Source: Bacillus altitudinis 41KF2b (GTDB lineage: Bacteria > Bacillota > Bacilli > Bacillales > Bacillaceae). Taken from it: a stretch of 64,000 nucleotides of DNA. The notes beneath the pieces were generated by a model. It ran no database searches. It was given only the letters and a program-made list of their open reading frames with translations, and was not told the DNA's origin. The stretch spans positions 62,001 through 126,000 of the forward strand of contig NZ_ASJC01000006.1 in NCBI RefSeq assembly GCF_000691145.1, given 5' to 3'. Positions 50,867 to 62,928 of this stretch are shown here, piece after piece (within the stretch, counting starts at the first letter, position 1; each line of letters opens with the position of its first letter). The translations under genes and the position numbers were made by a program.

Positions 50867-51961
50867 ATGACAAATACAAACGGAAATGACATCATTTCAA
50901 TTGATAAAGAGGAAATCACGATTGAAAAGGCAGACGATATTCGCGTTCAGCTGCGCAATGAACCAGAAGTCCAAAACATTGCGAGACAGATTGATGCCAA
51001 AAATCAGCTTGAACTGCTTGAATACGGGAAACAGCCGGCTGTCGAAATCTCTAAGTTTTCTGACCGTATCCTCTCTATGATGCGTTCAACAAGTGTCACA
51101 GACTCAGGAACGATGCTTACACAGCTTGGAAAGATTATGGATCGTTTTGATAAAAATGATTTTGACGAGCCGAAGGGCGGTTTGTTGTCAAAAATCTTTA
51201 AACGCGGCGGCAGCATGATCGAAAAGATATTCAGCAAATATCAAACGCTCGGTGCAGAAATTGAAAAAATCAATGTGGAAATCAGTAAATACAAAGATGA
51301 AATGACCAAATCGACGGTTACGCTTGAAGAAATGTATGAGCATAACATTCAATACTATATGGAGCTTGAAAAGTATGTCGTCGCAGGGCAAATGAAGATC
51401 GAAGAATTAAAACAATTGGTTCCTTCTTATGAAGAAAAAGCGGCGGGGGGAAACCAGCTGGCACAAATGGAGCTGGATACGCTTCGTAATGGGATTCAAG
51501 CGCTTGAAGAGCGTGTATATGATCTTGATATGGCACGGATGGTGGCACTTCAAACGGCACCGCAAATCCGTTTGCTGCAGCGTGGTAATACGAAATTAAT
51601 CGGGAAAATTAACTCTGCCTTCATCATTACGATTCCGATTTTCAAAAATGGAATCATTCAAGCGGTAACAGCGAAGAGACAAAAGCTTGTGGCTGATTCC
51701 ATGAGTGAACTGGACAGAAGAACGAATGAAATGCTGAAACGAAATGCTGAAAATATCTCAAGTCAAAGTGTTGAGATTGCTAAATTATCAGGTCGTCCAA
51801 GCATCGACATTGAAACGATCGAATCATCCTTTAATACGATTGTACAAGGGATGAAAGAGACGAAGCAGATTGAAGAAGAAAACAAACGATTACGTGAGGA
51901 CGGAACAAAACGTATGCTTGAGCTTCAAGATAATATTAAGAAAGCTGCCCTAGAGTCCTAA
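50867..51961 (+). CDS. yceH: TelA-family toxic anion resistance protein YceH
   Basis: A 364-residue, largely alpha-helical coiled-coil protein of the TelA/KlaA family. Conserved segments are GKIMDRFDKNDFDEPKGG, LSKIFKRGGSMIEKIFSKYQ, LEEMYEHNIQYYMELEKYV and TAPQIRLLQRGNTKLIGKIN. It is associated with tellurite and antimicrobial (e.g. nisin-type) tolerance and with the Ter complex. AAGGAG lies upstream of ATG 50867. Last gene of the cluster, with a terminator. Confidence 0.92.
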   Translation: MTNTNGNDIISIDKEEITIEKADDIRVQLRNEPEVQNIARQIDAKNQLELLEYGKQPAVEISKFSDRILSMMRSTSVTDSGTMLTQLGKIMDRFDKNDFDEPKGGLLSKIFKRGGSMIEKIFSKYQTLGAEIEKINVEISKYKDEMTKSTVTLEEMYEHNIQYYMELEKYVVAGQMKIEELKQLVPSYEEKAAGGNQLAQMELDTLRNGIQALEERVYDLDMARMVALQTAPQIRLLQRGNTKLIGKINSAFIITIPIFKNGIIQAVTAKRQKLVADSMSELDRRTNEMLKRNAENISSQSVEIAKLSGRPSIDIETIESSFNTIVQGMKETKQIEEENKRLREDGTKRMLELQDNIKKAALES

Positions 51962-51966
51962 AAAAA

Positions 51967-52002
51967 CAGGCTGTCTGTAACGAAAGTTGCAGGCAGTTTT
52001 TT
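51967..52002 (+). terminator. Terminator of the yce cluster
   Basis: CTGTCTGTAAC-gaaa-GTTGCAGGCAG (G-U pairs) followed by TTTTTT. Confidence 0.85.
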
Positions 52003-52361
52003 CATGAATTTGATTAAAATTTGAGAAAAAAGGTTTTTATGTGACCTTTTTCGGGTAAATCCTGTTCAGGGGCATGGTTCACCCATGAAAGAAAAAGCCC
52101 GCTATCACAAGGATTCGACTTATTTTTTAGCACAATAAGGAATTTCCAGTAAAATATTGTCTGGTGAGAGAAAATACCCCGTAAAATATGTAGTTTATGA
52201 AGCATTCTATAGGATTTACGAGTAATACGGCGTATAAACTGTAATCACCAGACCTCTATATGGAATTCATACATATTGTACGGAAATAAGCGAATTCTAA
52301 AGATTGTTCGCATCATAACGCTTATGTTACGGTTATAAAGATGCTAATTTGGAGGGAAAAA
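52003..52361. other. Regulatory region upstream of opuA
   Basis: About 360 bp without a convincing gene. It contains a stem AAAAAGGT / ACCTTTTT near 52026-52050 and a short palindrome CATAA-CGC-TTATG (52314-52326). The latter sits just before a TTATAAAG -10-like sequence, where a GbsR/OpcR-type repressor could act. The -35 is not clear. Confidence 0.45.
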
Positions 52362-53627
52362 ATGAATTCTGAAGAGAGAAAGATCAAAATCAAGATAAAT
52401 AATGTATCTAAAATTTTCGGTAAAAATGCTAAAAAAGCATCTCAAATGCTTGAAAAAGGGAAGACAAAAAGAGAAATCCTAAAAGAGACCGGCGCAACAG
52501 TTGGTGTCAATCGAGCAAATTTTGATGTGTATGACGGCGAGATATTTGTCATCATGGGGCTATCAGGGAGCGGAAAGTCCACACTTGTGCGGCTGCTAAA
52601 TAGGTTAATCGAACCAACCTCCGGCGAAATTTATATTGATGGGGATATGATAACAAATATGTCAAAGGATCAATTGCGTGAAGTTAGACGGAAAAAGATC
52701 AGCATGGTCTTCCAAAACTTCGCATTGTTCCCGCATCGTACCATTCTGGAGAATACAGAATACGGGCTTGAATTGCAAGGTGTAGAAAAAGAACAGCGCC
52801 GCTCTAAAGCGCTTGAATCTTTAAAGCTTGTTGGACTTGAAGGTTTTGAAGAGCAGTACCCAAATCAATTAAGTGGCGGTATGCAGCAGCGTGTTGGATT
52901 GGCACGTGCACTAGCTAATGACCCTGATATTTTGTTAATGGATGAAGCATTCAGCGCACTAGATCCATTAATTCGTAAAGACATGCAGGATGAATTGCTT
53001 GAGCTTCATACGTCTGTAGGAAAAACAATTATTTTCATCACGCATGATTTAGATGAAGCGCTTCGTATTGGCGACCGCATTGTCCTCATGAAAGACGGGA
53101 ATATCGTTCAAATCGGAACACCAGAAGAAATTCTGATGAACCCATCGAACGAGTATGTTGAACGTTTCGTTGAAGATGTAGACCTTTCTAAAGTATTAAC
53201 CGCTGGTCATATTATGAAACGTGCAGAAACAGTTCAGATTGATAAAGGGGCACGTGTTGCGCTCACGCTCATGAAGAACCTTGGTATTTCGTCTATCTAT
53301 GCAGTAGATAAGAAAAAGCATTTATTAGGTGTTATTTCTGCACAAGCAGCGAAAAAAGCGGCAGAAACGGGTGCGTCGCTAGAAACTGTTCTTGATAAAG
53401 AATTTACGACAGTATTGGAATCAACGTATTTAACAGAGATCTTTGACGCGGTGTCTGATGCGAACATTCCAATTGCCGTTGTAGATGAGAAAAACAGAAT
53501 GAAGGGTATTGTGGTCAGAGGTGCATTGATTGGTGCATTATCAGGTAATGATGAATATATCAACATGTCTTCTAACAAGCTAGAGGAAATTAAAGCACAA
53601 GAGCCTTCTGCACAGGAGGTAGAATAA
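52362..53627 (+). CDS. opuAA: Glycine betaine ABC transporter ATP-binding protein OpuAA
   Basis: A 421-residue ABC ATPase with the family N-terminal extension, Walker A GLSGSGKST, signature LSGGMQQRVGLARAL, Walker B ILLMDEAFSALD and C-terminal tandem CBS domains (about 285-400) that sense ionic strength in OpuA systems. It powers uptake of glycine betaine under osmotic stress. ATG 52362 follows TTGGAGGG. It is followed after 1 bp by opuAB. Confidence 0.95.
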   Translation: MNSEERKIKIKINNVSKIFGKNAKKASQMLEKGKTKREILKETGATVGVNRANFDVYDGEIFVIMGLSGSGKSTLVRLLNRLIEPTSGEIYIDGDMITNMSKDQLREVRRKKISMVFQNFALFPHRTILENTEYGLELQGVEKEQRRSKALESLKLVGLEGFEEQYPNQLSGGMQQRVGLARALANDPDILLMDEAFSALDPLIRKDMQDELLELHTSVGKTIIFITHDLDEALRIGDRIVLMKDGNIVQIGTPEEILMNPSNEYVERFVEDVDLSKVLTAGHIMKRAETVQIDKGARVALTLMKNLGISSIYAVDKKKHLLGVISAQAAKKAAETGASLETVLDKEFTTVLESTYLTEIFDAVSDANIPIAVVDEKNRMKGIVVRGALIGALSGNDEYINMSSNKLEEIKAQEPSAQEVE

Positions 53628-53628
53628 G

Positions 53629-55364
<1,736 letters not shown>

Positions 55365-55406
55365 CCAATTGTATAACAGTTCCCTTATAATAGAAGGGAG
55401 CATATG

Positions 55407-55442
55407 GAAAAAGCAGTCTGCTCAAAAAGCGACTGCTTTTTC
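55407..55442 (+). terminator. Terminator of opuA
   Basis: AAAAAGCAGTC / GACTGCTTTTT. It is included in an upstream extension of the hydrolase reading frame, which argues against that extension being coding. Confidence 0.88.
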
Positions 55443-55466
55443 TTATATATAAGGATGGTGGATGAG

Positions 55467-56279
55467 TTGTCGATGGTGGAAAAACCAATGATGATTTTCC
55501 TGCACGGTGGAGGCGTAAGCAGCTGGATGTGGCAGGAGCATATGGAAATATTCAAGGAAACGTATGAATGCTATACCCCTGATTTTATCGGTCACGGGAC
55601 AAGAGCAAATGAAAAGTCGTTTTCCATGCGAGAAAGTGCTCTTGAAATCATTTCATGGATAAAGGAGCATGCACATGGTCGTACAGTCATTCTAATTGGC
55701 TTCTCTCTAGGTGCACAGGTAGCCGTTGATGTGTTATCGAGAGAGCCAGACATCGCAGACATCGCCATCATCAATAGCGCCCTTGTGTTGCCATTACCAT
55801 GGCTCTATTTGATGGTAAGGCCCATTTTACCTCTTACATATCCGTTATTAAAGAAAGATTGGTTCATCCAGCTGCAAGCAGAAAAGATGGGACTTCCAAA
55901 CGATGTACTGGATCATTATGCAGCGGATTCCAAACAATTGCAGAAGAAGACGCTGCTTACGATGTTTCAAGAAAATCTTCATTACAAGCTCCCTGACACG
56001 TTTCAACAAGCAAAGGCACGGATTCTTGTGACAGTGGGAGAAAAGGAAAAGGGCATTATGACTAGGTCAGCAGAAAAGATCACGAATGCACACCCGAATG
56101 CAGCCGGGTTCATCGTTCCTGACATTGGACATACGTTTACTTTTGAAAAGAAAGAACTTTTTGTCGACATGATCAAAAGCTTTATAGAAGAGCGTGCGTT
56201 ACCAGCGGAATTAAAGGAAATAAGGAAGCTAGGCCATTTAGAAAGTGAAGATGAGCATAAAAGGGGTAAGCATGTATAA
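55467..56279 (+). CDS. Alpha/beta hydrolase
   Basis: About 270 residues. Oxyanion motif MIFLHGGGVSSWMW, nucleophile elbow IGFSLGAQVAVDV (Ser), acid/base pair in VGEKEKG and DIGHTFTFEKKE. A serine hydrolase (esterase, lipase or C-C hydrolase) of unknown substrate. The frame is open from 55404, but that part overlaps the opuA terminator. TTG 55467 follows GGTGGATGAG; ATG 55473 or ATG 55455 are alternatives. Confidence 0.8.
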   Translation: MSMVEKPMMIFLHGGGVSSWMWQEHMEIFKETYECYTPDFIGHGTRANEKSFSMRESALEIISWIKEHAHGRTVILIGFSLGAQVAVDVLSREPDIADIAIINSALVLPLPWLYLMVRPILPLTYPLLKKDWFIQLQAEKMGLPNDVLDHYAADSKQLQKKTLLTMFQENLHYKLPDTFQQAKARILVTVGEKEKGIMTRSAEKITNAHPNAAGFIVPDIGHTFTFEKKELFVDMIKSFIEERALPAELKEIRKLGHLESEDEHKRGKHV

Positions 56280-56364
56280 GACATTGTATGATATAGGTAT
56301 AAAACGCTTACAGATGAGTTGGTGTATGGATGGAAGCTCGTAAGTGAGCCATGAAGGAGGAAGC

Positions 56365-57087
56365 ATGAGTAAAAACTATATCATATTTGGTGCGAGTCAA
56401 GGATTAGGGGATGCCTTTGTAAAAGGTCTTCCTTCAAGTGGAGATACAGTATGGATTGTGTCACGAAGTGAACCAAGCAGTTTGAACATAGACGATGGGG
56501 TGCGTAGAATCTGGCTGAAGATCGATTTATCAAGCCAAACCCATATCCCTTTTATGCTCGAAGCATTGAAGGATCAGACAATTGATGTACTCATTTATAA
56601 CGTAGGTTTATGGGAGAAACGCGGCTTTGAAGATGATTATTCTTTCGATCATGATCAACCGGAGGATATCGCTCATTTAATCAATGTGAACGTTACCTCA
56701 ACGATTACCTACATCCAAGCTCTGCTTCCGCACGTAAGGACATCTGAGAATGGAAAGATCATCGTCATTGGTTCTACTGCGGGACTTGACCATACGAATT
56801 TGTCTCAGGTTTCTTTTGTTGCTTCTAAATTTGGGCTTCGTGGTATTGTGAACGCACTAAGAGAGCACGTAAGGAAAGATAAAATATCCGTTACCTGTAT
56901 CAATCCAGGGGAGCTGGCAGCAGAAGTTCCGTACGAAGATGGCGCTGAAAAAGCCATTGCTCTGTATGATGAAACGAGAATACCTGTACAAGATATTGTC
57001 GAGCTGGCGAGATGTGTTATTCATCTATCCAGGGTGTCCTGTGTGAAAGAAATCAATGTCCCGGCGATGACAGATGTGAATGCGTAA
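56365..57087 (+). CDS. Short-chain dehydrogenase/reductase
   Basis: A 240-residue SDR. The cofactor-binding motif is FGASQGLGDAF (TGxxxGxG variant), with Ser in IGSTAGLD and, at the catalytic Tyr position, an unusual FVASKFGLRG in place of YxxxK. The Lys is retained but Tyr appears replaced by Phe, so classical dehydrogenase activity is doubtful. ATG 56365 has AAGGAGG upstream; earlier in-frame ATGs lack one. It ends with a terminator shared with amhX. Confidence 0.78.
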   Translation: MSKNYIIFGASQGLGDAFVKGLPSSGDTVWIVSRSEPSSLNIDDGVRRIWLKIDLSSQTHIPFMLEALKDQTIDVLIYNVGLWEKRGFEDDYSFDHDQPEDIAHLINVNVTSTITYIQALLPHVRTSENGKIIVIGSTAGLDHTNLSQVSFVASKFGLRGIVNALREHVRKDKISVTCINPGELAAEVPYEDGAEKAIALYDETRIPVQDIVELARCVIHLSRVSCVKEINVPAMTDVNA

Positions 57088-57097
57088 AATAAAGGAG

Positions 57098-57133
57098 ACC
57101 ACCCGCTTCAGGAAAGACGGGTGGTTTTTTTAT
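57098..57133. terminator. Bidirectional terminator
   Basis: ACCACCCG / CGGGTGGT with flanking A and T runs, between the convergent SDR and amhX genes. Confidence 0.9.
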
Positions 57134-57134
57134 T

Positions 57135-58262
57135 TTACGATGAATGCTGCTGAAGTGTTTCGTATACAGCTTCCGTCAAAATCTCAATGCCGGTAAAAAT
57201 CGCAGAGCGATCGAATGTCATATAAGGGTGATGAAGCCCAGGTTTTAAATCACAGCCTAAACCGAGCATCGTCGATTTAATATGAGGAACCTTTGCTGCA
57301 TAAAAATGAAAGTCCTCTCCGCCTGTCGTCACGATCGGTGGATCGAGCTGTTCTTTGCCTAGCACTTGCTCTATGGCATGTGACATGATCTCCACAGCTT
57401 CTTCATTTAATGTCGCAGCTGGAAGACGATGATCAGTTGAAAGTGTGATAGAGGCGCCAAAAGCATCTGCTACAGAATGGCATGCTCTTTCAATTTCCTT
57501 TTCTAATTCATCCATCACTTCGTTTGTCTGTGCCCGAACGTCGAGTGTAAAAGAGGCCTTGCCAGGTATGATGTTTGAGCTGCCGCCGCCTGCATTTAAA
57601 TTGGTCATTTTCACAGAATGGGCGACTCGTGGATCGACATGGATATGCGCCAGTCTCTGCACAAGCGTAGATGCAACTTCGATGACGTTGACCCCAAGGT
57701 GCGGGCGTGCACCGTGAGCTTCCTCCCCTAGAATGGTCCCGACGTAATGATTACTTGATCCGTGCAAAATGGCAGGAGCGCAGCGTCCGTTTAAGGTTTC
57801 TTGAATTGGGCGCACATGCACCCCGTATAAATAATCGACGTCAGCTAACACACCTTTTTCGATCATCTTTAAAGCGCCGCCGCCTCTTTCTTCGGCAGGC
57901 TGAAAAATGAATCGGATCGTGCCACTCGGAAGTTCTTTTTCTTTCAATGCCATGAATGTCCCAAGTGCCATCGTCATATGAGCATCGTGTCCGCATGAAT
58001 GGTTGGCTTGAAATACGCCATCTACTTCCTGCCACAATGCGTCAATATCGGCTCTCACAGCAACCACTGGTGCGCCTTCCCCAATTTCACCGATTACCCC
58101 TGTACAGTCTTCAAATGTTCTCGTTTTACAGCCTGCTTTCTTTAATAGATCTTCAATATAAGCCGTCGTATTTGTCTCTTCCCAGCTGATTTCTGGATGG
58201 GCGTGCAGATGTTCAAAGATGTCTGTCACGGTTTGTTTCATCTCGTTTGTCAAAGTTGTCAT
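57135..58262 (-). CDS. amhX: M20-family amidohydrolase AmhX
   Basis: A 375-residue metallo-amidohydrolase. Metal-binding segments are [23 protein letters not shown] and [13 protein letters not shown], with a C-terminal metal His in [11 protein letters not shown]. It hydrolyses N-acyl amino acid-type amides. ATG 58262 follows AAGGAGG by 6 nt; the frame upstream to 58295 lacks one. Position next to ycgA matches B. subtilis amhX-ycgA; the divergent transporter may import its substrate or export products. Confidence 0.9.
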   Translation of the reverse strand: MTTLTNEMKQTVTDIFEHLHAHPEISWEETNTTAYIEDLLKKAGCKTRTFEDCTGVIGEIGEGAPVVAVRADIDALWQEVDGVFQANHSCGHDAHMTMALGTFMALKEKELPSGTIRFIFQPAEERGGGALKMIEKGVLADVDYLYGVHVRPIQETLNGRCAPAILHGSSNHYVGTILGEEAHGARPHLGVNVIEVASTLVQRLAHIHVDPRVAHSVKMTNLNAGGGSSNIIPGKASFTLDVRAQTNEVMDELEKEIERACHSVADAFGASITLSTDHRLPAATLNEEAVEIMSHAIEQVLGKEQLDPPIVTTGGEDFHFYAAKVPHIKSTMLGLGCDLKPGLHHPYMTFDRSAIFTGIEILTEAVYETLQQHSS

Positions 58263-58318
58263 GAGAAGCCTCCTTGCTGACAGATAATCTGCCAAAACAT
58301 TCTTTTAGTGAAATAATA

Positions 58319-58348
58319 TTGATCTTAAATATCATCAGTGTTTATAAT
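58319..58348 (+). promoter_or_regulatory. Promoter of ycgA
   Basis: TTGATC (58319-58324), 18-bp spacer, consensus TATAAT (58343-58348). Confidence 0.55.
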
Positions 58349-58415
58349 ATAACACATCATTTGATTATTCTGAAAATTAAGTGAAATTCCGATCGGGACA
58401 AAGGGGTTTTGACAG

Positions 58416-59846
58416 ATGAAAACAGCAACAGTATCAGCACCTGAGAAACAAAAAAGAAAACTTCAGATGCCGGATGCATATGTACTCTTATTTATGATTG
58501 CTTTAATTTGTACGATCGCAACGTATTTTGTACCAGCCGGTGAATTTGATCGGAAAACGTCAGGAGAGATCACAACAGCTGTTCCTGGCAGTTATCACCG
58601 TATTGATCAATCACCAGTTAGTCCGGTTGGTTTTTTTACAGCGATTCAAGAAGGGATGGTTGGTTCATCCTCTATTATTTTTCTGATTCTTTTTACTGGC
58701 GGAACCATTGCAATTTTGGAAAAGACAGGTGCCATTAATGGGATGATTCACAATGTCATCAGCCGGTTCCAAACGAAACAGCTATTGTTTATTTGTATTG
58801 TTGGCGGATTGTTTTCTGTACTTGGGACGACCGGAATTGTGGTGAACTCAGTCATTGGCTTTATTCCTATTGGAATCATTGTGGCACGTTCTTTAAAGTG
58901 GGATGCAGTGGCGGGAGCGGCGGTTATTTACATCGGCTGTTATGCAGGTTTTAACGCAACCATTTTGTCTCCATCTCCATTAGGTTTATCACAAACGATT
59001 GCAGAACTGCCGATTTTTTCTGGTATTGGGCTGCGTGTCATCATTTATCTTTGTTTTCTCCTATCTAGTATTGTGTACATCTATTTATATACAAAACGCT
59101 TGAAAAATAAAGAAAAGGGGAGCCTGCTTGGTGACGAGTGGTTTCCAGCTAAAGGGCTAGGAGGAGCTGATGCGGAATCTGTGGACAAGCCTGAATTCAC
59201 CGGTAGACATAAGCTGATTTTAGCGGTGTGCGGTTTGTCGCTTGGGGGGTTCTTATATGGTGCGCTTCAGCTTGGCTGGACCGATAAGGAAATGGCTGGT
59301 GTGTTCATTTTCATGGCAATTGCTGCTGGACTGCTTGGGGGATTAGCTGCCAATGATATTGCAAAAACGTTTATTGTCGGCTGTCAAAGCCTTGTATACG
59401 GCGCACTCATTGTTGGCATGGCACGCTGCATTTCAGTCATTTTGGAAAACGGCAAGCTGCTTGATACTGTGGTGAATGGGCTTGCGAGTATGCTGACAGG
59501 GTTTAGTCCAATCGCTGGTGCGATCGGCATGTATATCGCCAGTGCGCTCCTTCACTTTTTGATTTCATCAGGATCAGGAGAAGCGGTTGTCTTTATACCG
59601 ATTCTTGCGCCGCTTGCTGATTTAATGGGTATCACGAGACAAGTAGCGGTAGAAGCAGTGATGCTCGGTGAAGGGGTGGTCAACTGCGTGAATCCGACTT
59701 CAGGTGTGTTGATGGCTGTCTTGGCTGCAAGTGGGATTCCATACGTGAAATGGCTGCGTTTTATGGTGCCGCTTGCGCTCATTTGGTTCGTCATCGGCCT
59801 TGTCTTTATTTGTATCGGTGTCATGATCAATTGGGGACCTTATTAA
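58416..59846 (+). CDS. ycgA: YfcC-family membrane transporter YcgA
   Basis: A 476-residue integral membrane protein of the YfcC/C4-dicarboxylate anaerobic carrier-like superfamily. It has about 12 helices and conserved [37 protein letters not shown] and [23 protein letters not shown]. It probably transports a small carboxylate, amino acid or dipeptide. Divergent from amhX, as in B. subtilis, suggesting a shared acyl-amino-acid or peptide substrate. It ends in a terminator. Confidence 0.85.
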   Translation: MKTATVSAPEKQKRKLQMPDAYVLLFMIALICTIATYFVPAGEFDRKTSGEITTAVPGSYHRIDQSPVSPVGFFTAIQEGMVGSSSIIFLILFTGGTIAILEKTGAINGMIHNVISRFQTKQLLFICIVGGLFSVLGTTGIVVNSVIGFIPIGIIVARSLKWDAVAGAAVIYIGCYAGFNATILSPSPLGLSQTIAELPIFSGIGLRVIIYLCFLLSSIVYIYLYTKRLKNKEKGSLLGDEWFPAKGLGGADAESVDKPEFTGRHKLILAVCGLSLGGFLYGALQLGWTDKEMAGVFIFMAIAAGLLGGLAANDIAKTFIVGCQSLVYGALIVGMARCISVILENGKLLDTVVNGLASMLTGFSPIAGAIGMYIASALLHFLISSGSGEAVVFIPILAPLADLMGITRQVAVEAVMLGEGVVNCVNPTSGVLMAVLAASGIPYVKWLRFMVPLALIWFVIGLVFICIGVMINWGPY

Positions 59847-59852
59847 ATAAGA

Positions 59853-59888
59853 GAGAAGCCACCAAAGAGTGTTTGGTGGCTTTTTTCT
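59853..59888 (+). terminator. Terminator of ycgA
   Basis: AAGCCACCAA / TTGGTGGCTT followed by TTTTT. Confidence 0.9.
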
Positions 59889-59973
59889 TATGAGAACATG
59901 TATGGGGACAGCGGTTTAAAACCACAATATGAGTGTTCACAAAATGGCTACATTATTTTTTTGAGCAATCCCC

Positions 59974-60002
59974 TTGCAAAAGTTTGTGAAGTGTTGCACA
60001 AT
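59974..60002 (+). promoter_or_regulatory. Promoter of ldh-lctP
   Basis: TTGCAA (59974-59979), 17-bp spacer, CACAAT (59997-60002). It overlaps one Rex site and precedes the other. Confidence 0.6.
59984..60001. promoter_or_regulatory. Rex operator 1 of ldh
   Basis: TTGTGAA-GTGT-TGCACAA matches the Rex consensus TTGTGAA-N4-TTCACAA with one mismatch. It lies in the promoter spacer and -10. Confidence 0.75.
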
Positions 60003-60006
60003 AAGA

Positions 60007-60024
60007 ATGTGAAATATTTCACAT
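60007..60024. promoter_or_regulatory. Rex operator 2 of ldh
   Basis: Perfect 18-bp palindrome ATGTGAAATATTTCACAT at the predicted transcription start. Rex (NADH-sensing) represses ldh-lctP in B. subtilis and releases when NADH rises under oxygen limitation. Confidence 0.82.
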
Positions 60025-60063
60025 AAGAAAAACAACCTAGTTTTACTCAGGAGGATGAGATAA

Positions 60064-61011
<948 letters not shown>

Positions 61012-61054
61012 TCAATCAAAGGCAACCTATCTGAGCAGAAAAGGATGAATCACT

Positions 61055-62677
61055 ATGTGGCAGCAAATATATGATCCGTTTGGTAATGAGTTCGTCAGTG
61101 CATTGGTGGCCATGCTTCCAATCTTGTTTTTCCTACTAGCATTAACTGTATTTAAGTTAAAAGGGGTATTAGCCGCTTGTTTTACCTTGATCGTCAGTTT
61201 TGTAACAGCTGTTTTCTTCTTTCATATGCCAATTGAAAAAGCATTATCTGCTGTGGTGCTCGGTGTATCTAATGGGCTGTGGCCGATTGGGTATATCGTC
61301 ATCATGGCCGTGTGGCTCTATAAAATTGCTGTGAAGTCTGGAAAGTTTGATGTCATTCGTTCTAGTATTGCAGGAATTTCTAAAGATCAACGGTTACAGC
61401 TCTTATTAATTGGTTTTAGTTTTAACGCATTTTTAGAGGGAGCCGCTGGATTCGGTGTACCGATTGCGATTAGTGCCGCTCTTTTAACAGAGCTTGGGTT
61501 TAAACCACTAAAAGCCGCAATGCTCTGCTTGATTGCGAATGCTGCGTCTGGGGCTTTTGGTGCAGTAGGTATCCCGGTTATTACAGGGGCGCAAATGGGA
61601 AATATGACGCCGCTTGAGCTGTCTCAAACCCTTGTGTACACCATTCCGTTTATTTCTTTCTGTATCCCATTTCTGCTGATTCTCATTGTAGACGGCTTTA
61701 AGGGAATCAAAGAAACACTACCAGCCTTGCTTGTTGTGAGTGGAAGCTATGCGATTCTGCAGGCTGTTACAATGGTCACGATGGGTCCTGAGCTTGCCAA
61801 TATTATTTCAGCTTTAGCGAGTATGGGAATTCTGGCACTATTTCTTCGAAAATGGCAGCCAAAACACATTTACCGTGAAGAAGGCGCACCGGCCATTGAA
61901 CAAAAACAAACGTTTAGCGGAGTTGAGGTGCTGAAAGCATGGTCTCCGTTTTATATTTTAACTGCCGTCATTACTGTATGGAGCCTACCAGCTTTTAAAG
62001 CATTATTTGCTGTAGGAGGACCGCTTAACTGGACAACCATTTTAGTGAAAATGCCGTTTCTGCATCAGCAAATTGTGAAATTACCACCAATTGCCCAAAC
62101 AGAAACACCGATTGATGCGATCTTTAAAATTGATGTTATTAGTGCAACAGGTACCGCCATTCTAATTGCGGTGATGCTGACAGGGTTGTTCAGCAGACAT
62201 ATTACATTAAAAGAAGGGGCTGCCTGCTTAAATGCAGCGGTCAAAGAGCTTTGGGTCCCTGTTCTTACGATTTGTTTTGTCATGGGCTTTGCCAACTTGG
62301 CGAACTTTGCAGGCCTAAGTTCTGCTATCGGACTAGCACTTGCTAAAACAGGCGATTTATTCCCGCTTGTCAGCCCAGTGCTTGGCTGGATCGGCGTGTT
62401 TATTACGGGATCTGTTGTGAGTAACAATGCCTTATTTGGTAACCTTCAAGCAGTCACCGCTTCTCAAATCGGCTCTCAGGCAGGTTTGTTAATCGGGGCA
62501 AATACGACCGGTGGTGTAATGGCGAAATTAATTTCTCCACAATCTATCGCTATTGCAACAGCAGCTGTTGGAGAAACAGGTAAAGAATCTGAGCTCTTCC
62601 AAAAAACAGTGAAGTACAGCTTCATTTTGCTCGGCATCGTATGTATATGGACATTCATTCTTGCTCAATTTATATAG
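61055..62677 (+). CDS. lctP: L-lactate permease LctP
   Basis: A 540-residue LctP-family transporter with about 12-14 helices and the characteristic segments [56 protein letters not shown] and [17 protein letters not shown]. It exports (or imports) lactate by proton symport. AAAAGGATG lies upstream of ATG 61055. It shares the Rex-regulated promoter with ldh. Confidence 0.95.
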   Translation: MWQQIYDPFGNEFVSALVAMLPILFFLLALTVFKLKGVLAACFTLIVSFVTAVFFFHMPIEKALSAVVLGVSNGLWPIGYIVIMAVWLYKIAVKSGKFDVIRSSIAGISKDQRLQLLLIGFSFNAFLEGAAGFGVPIAISAALLTELGFKPLKAAMLCLIANAASGAFGAVGIPVITGAQMGNMTPLELSQTLVYTIPFISFCIPFLLILIVDGFKGIKETLPALLVVSGSYAILQAVTMVTMGPELANIISALASMGILALFLRKWQPKHIYREEGAPAIEQKQTFSGVEVLKAWSPFYILTAVITVWSLPAFKALFAVGGPLNWTTILVKMPFLHQQIVKLPPIAQTETPIDAIFKIDVISATGTAILIAVMLTGLFSRHITLKEGAACLNAAVKELWVPVLTICFVMGFANLANFAGLSSAIGLALAKTGDLFPLVSPVLGWIGVFITGSVVSNNALFGNLQAVTASQIGSQAGLLIGANTTGGVMAKLISPQSIAIATAAVGETGKESELFQKTVKYSFILLGIVCIWTFILAQFI

Positions 62678-62702
62678 GTTGATCGATTGATTGAAAAATG
62701 AA

Positions 62703-62725
62703 AGACTGAGAGATTTCTCAGTCTT
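62703..62725 (+). repeat. Left copy of the duplicated lctP terminator stem
   Basis: A 23-bp sequence, AGACTGAGA-gattt-CTCAGTCTT, repeated exactly at 62900-62922. This copy is followed by CAGATTG instead of a T run, because repeat element copy 2 begins here. Confidence 0.8.
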
Positions 62726-62727
62726 CA

Positions 62728-62900
62728 GATTGTTAACAAAGGGCTAAAATATACTTTTTTTAGCCCTTTGTCTTCTTTTCAGCGTGAAAGAAAACCTTTG
62801 CAGTCTAGGAAGGACGAGCACTGGAGCGGAGCGAATTCGGCATTCGTGAGCACCAGAGCGCAGGACTGACAAAGAATGCGAGGGTTTGTCTACACGCTGA
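62728..62900 (-). repeat. Dispersed repeat element, copy 2 (inverted relative to copy 1)
   Basis: The reverse complement of 5596-5772. The hairpin (GGGCTAAAA / TTTTAGCCC) comes first at about 62740-62772, then the 122-bp core at 62779-62900 with terminal inverted repeats TCAGCGTG and CACGCTGA. It is flanked on both sides by the same 23-bp terminator stem. Confidence 0.8.
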
Positions 62901-62928
62901 GACTGAGAGATTTCTCAGTCTTTTTTTT
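62900..62928 (+). terminator. Right copy of the lctP terminator, with T run
   Basis: AGACTGAGA-gattt-CTCAGTCTT followed by TTTTTT. It overlaps the end of the lacI-family gene on the other strand. Confidence 0.85.

Noticed and set aside
52014..52205. 63-codon minus-strand frame upstream of opuA
   Set aside because: No ribosome-binding site; lies in the regulatory region with hairpins; composition not protein-like.
62065..62427. 120-codon minus-strand frame inside lctP
   Set aside because: Antisense to conserved LctP segments, no ribosome-binding site.
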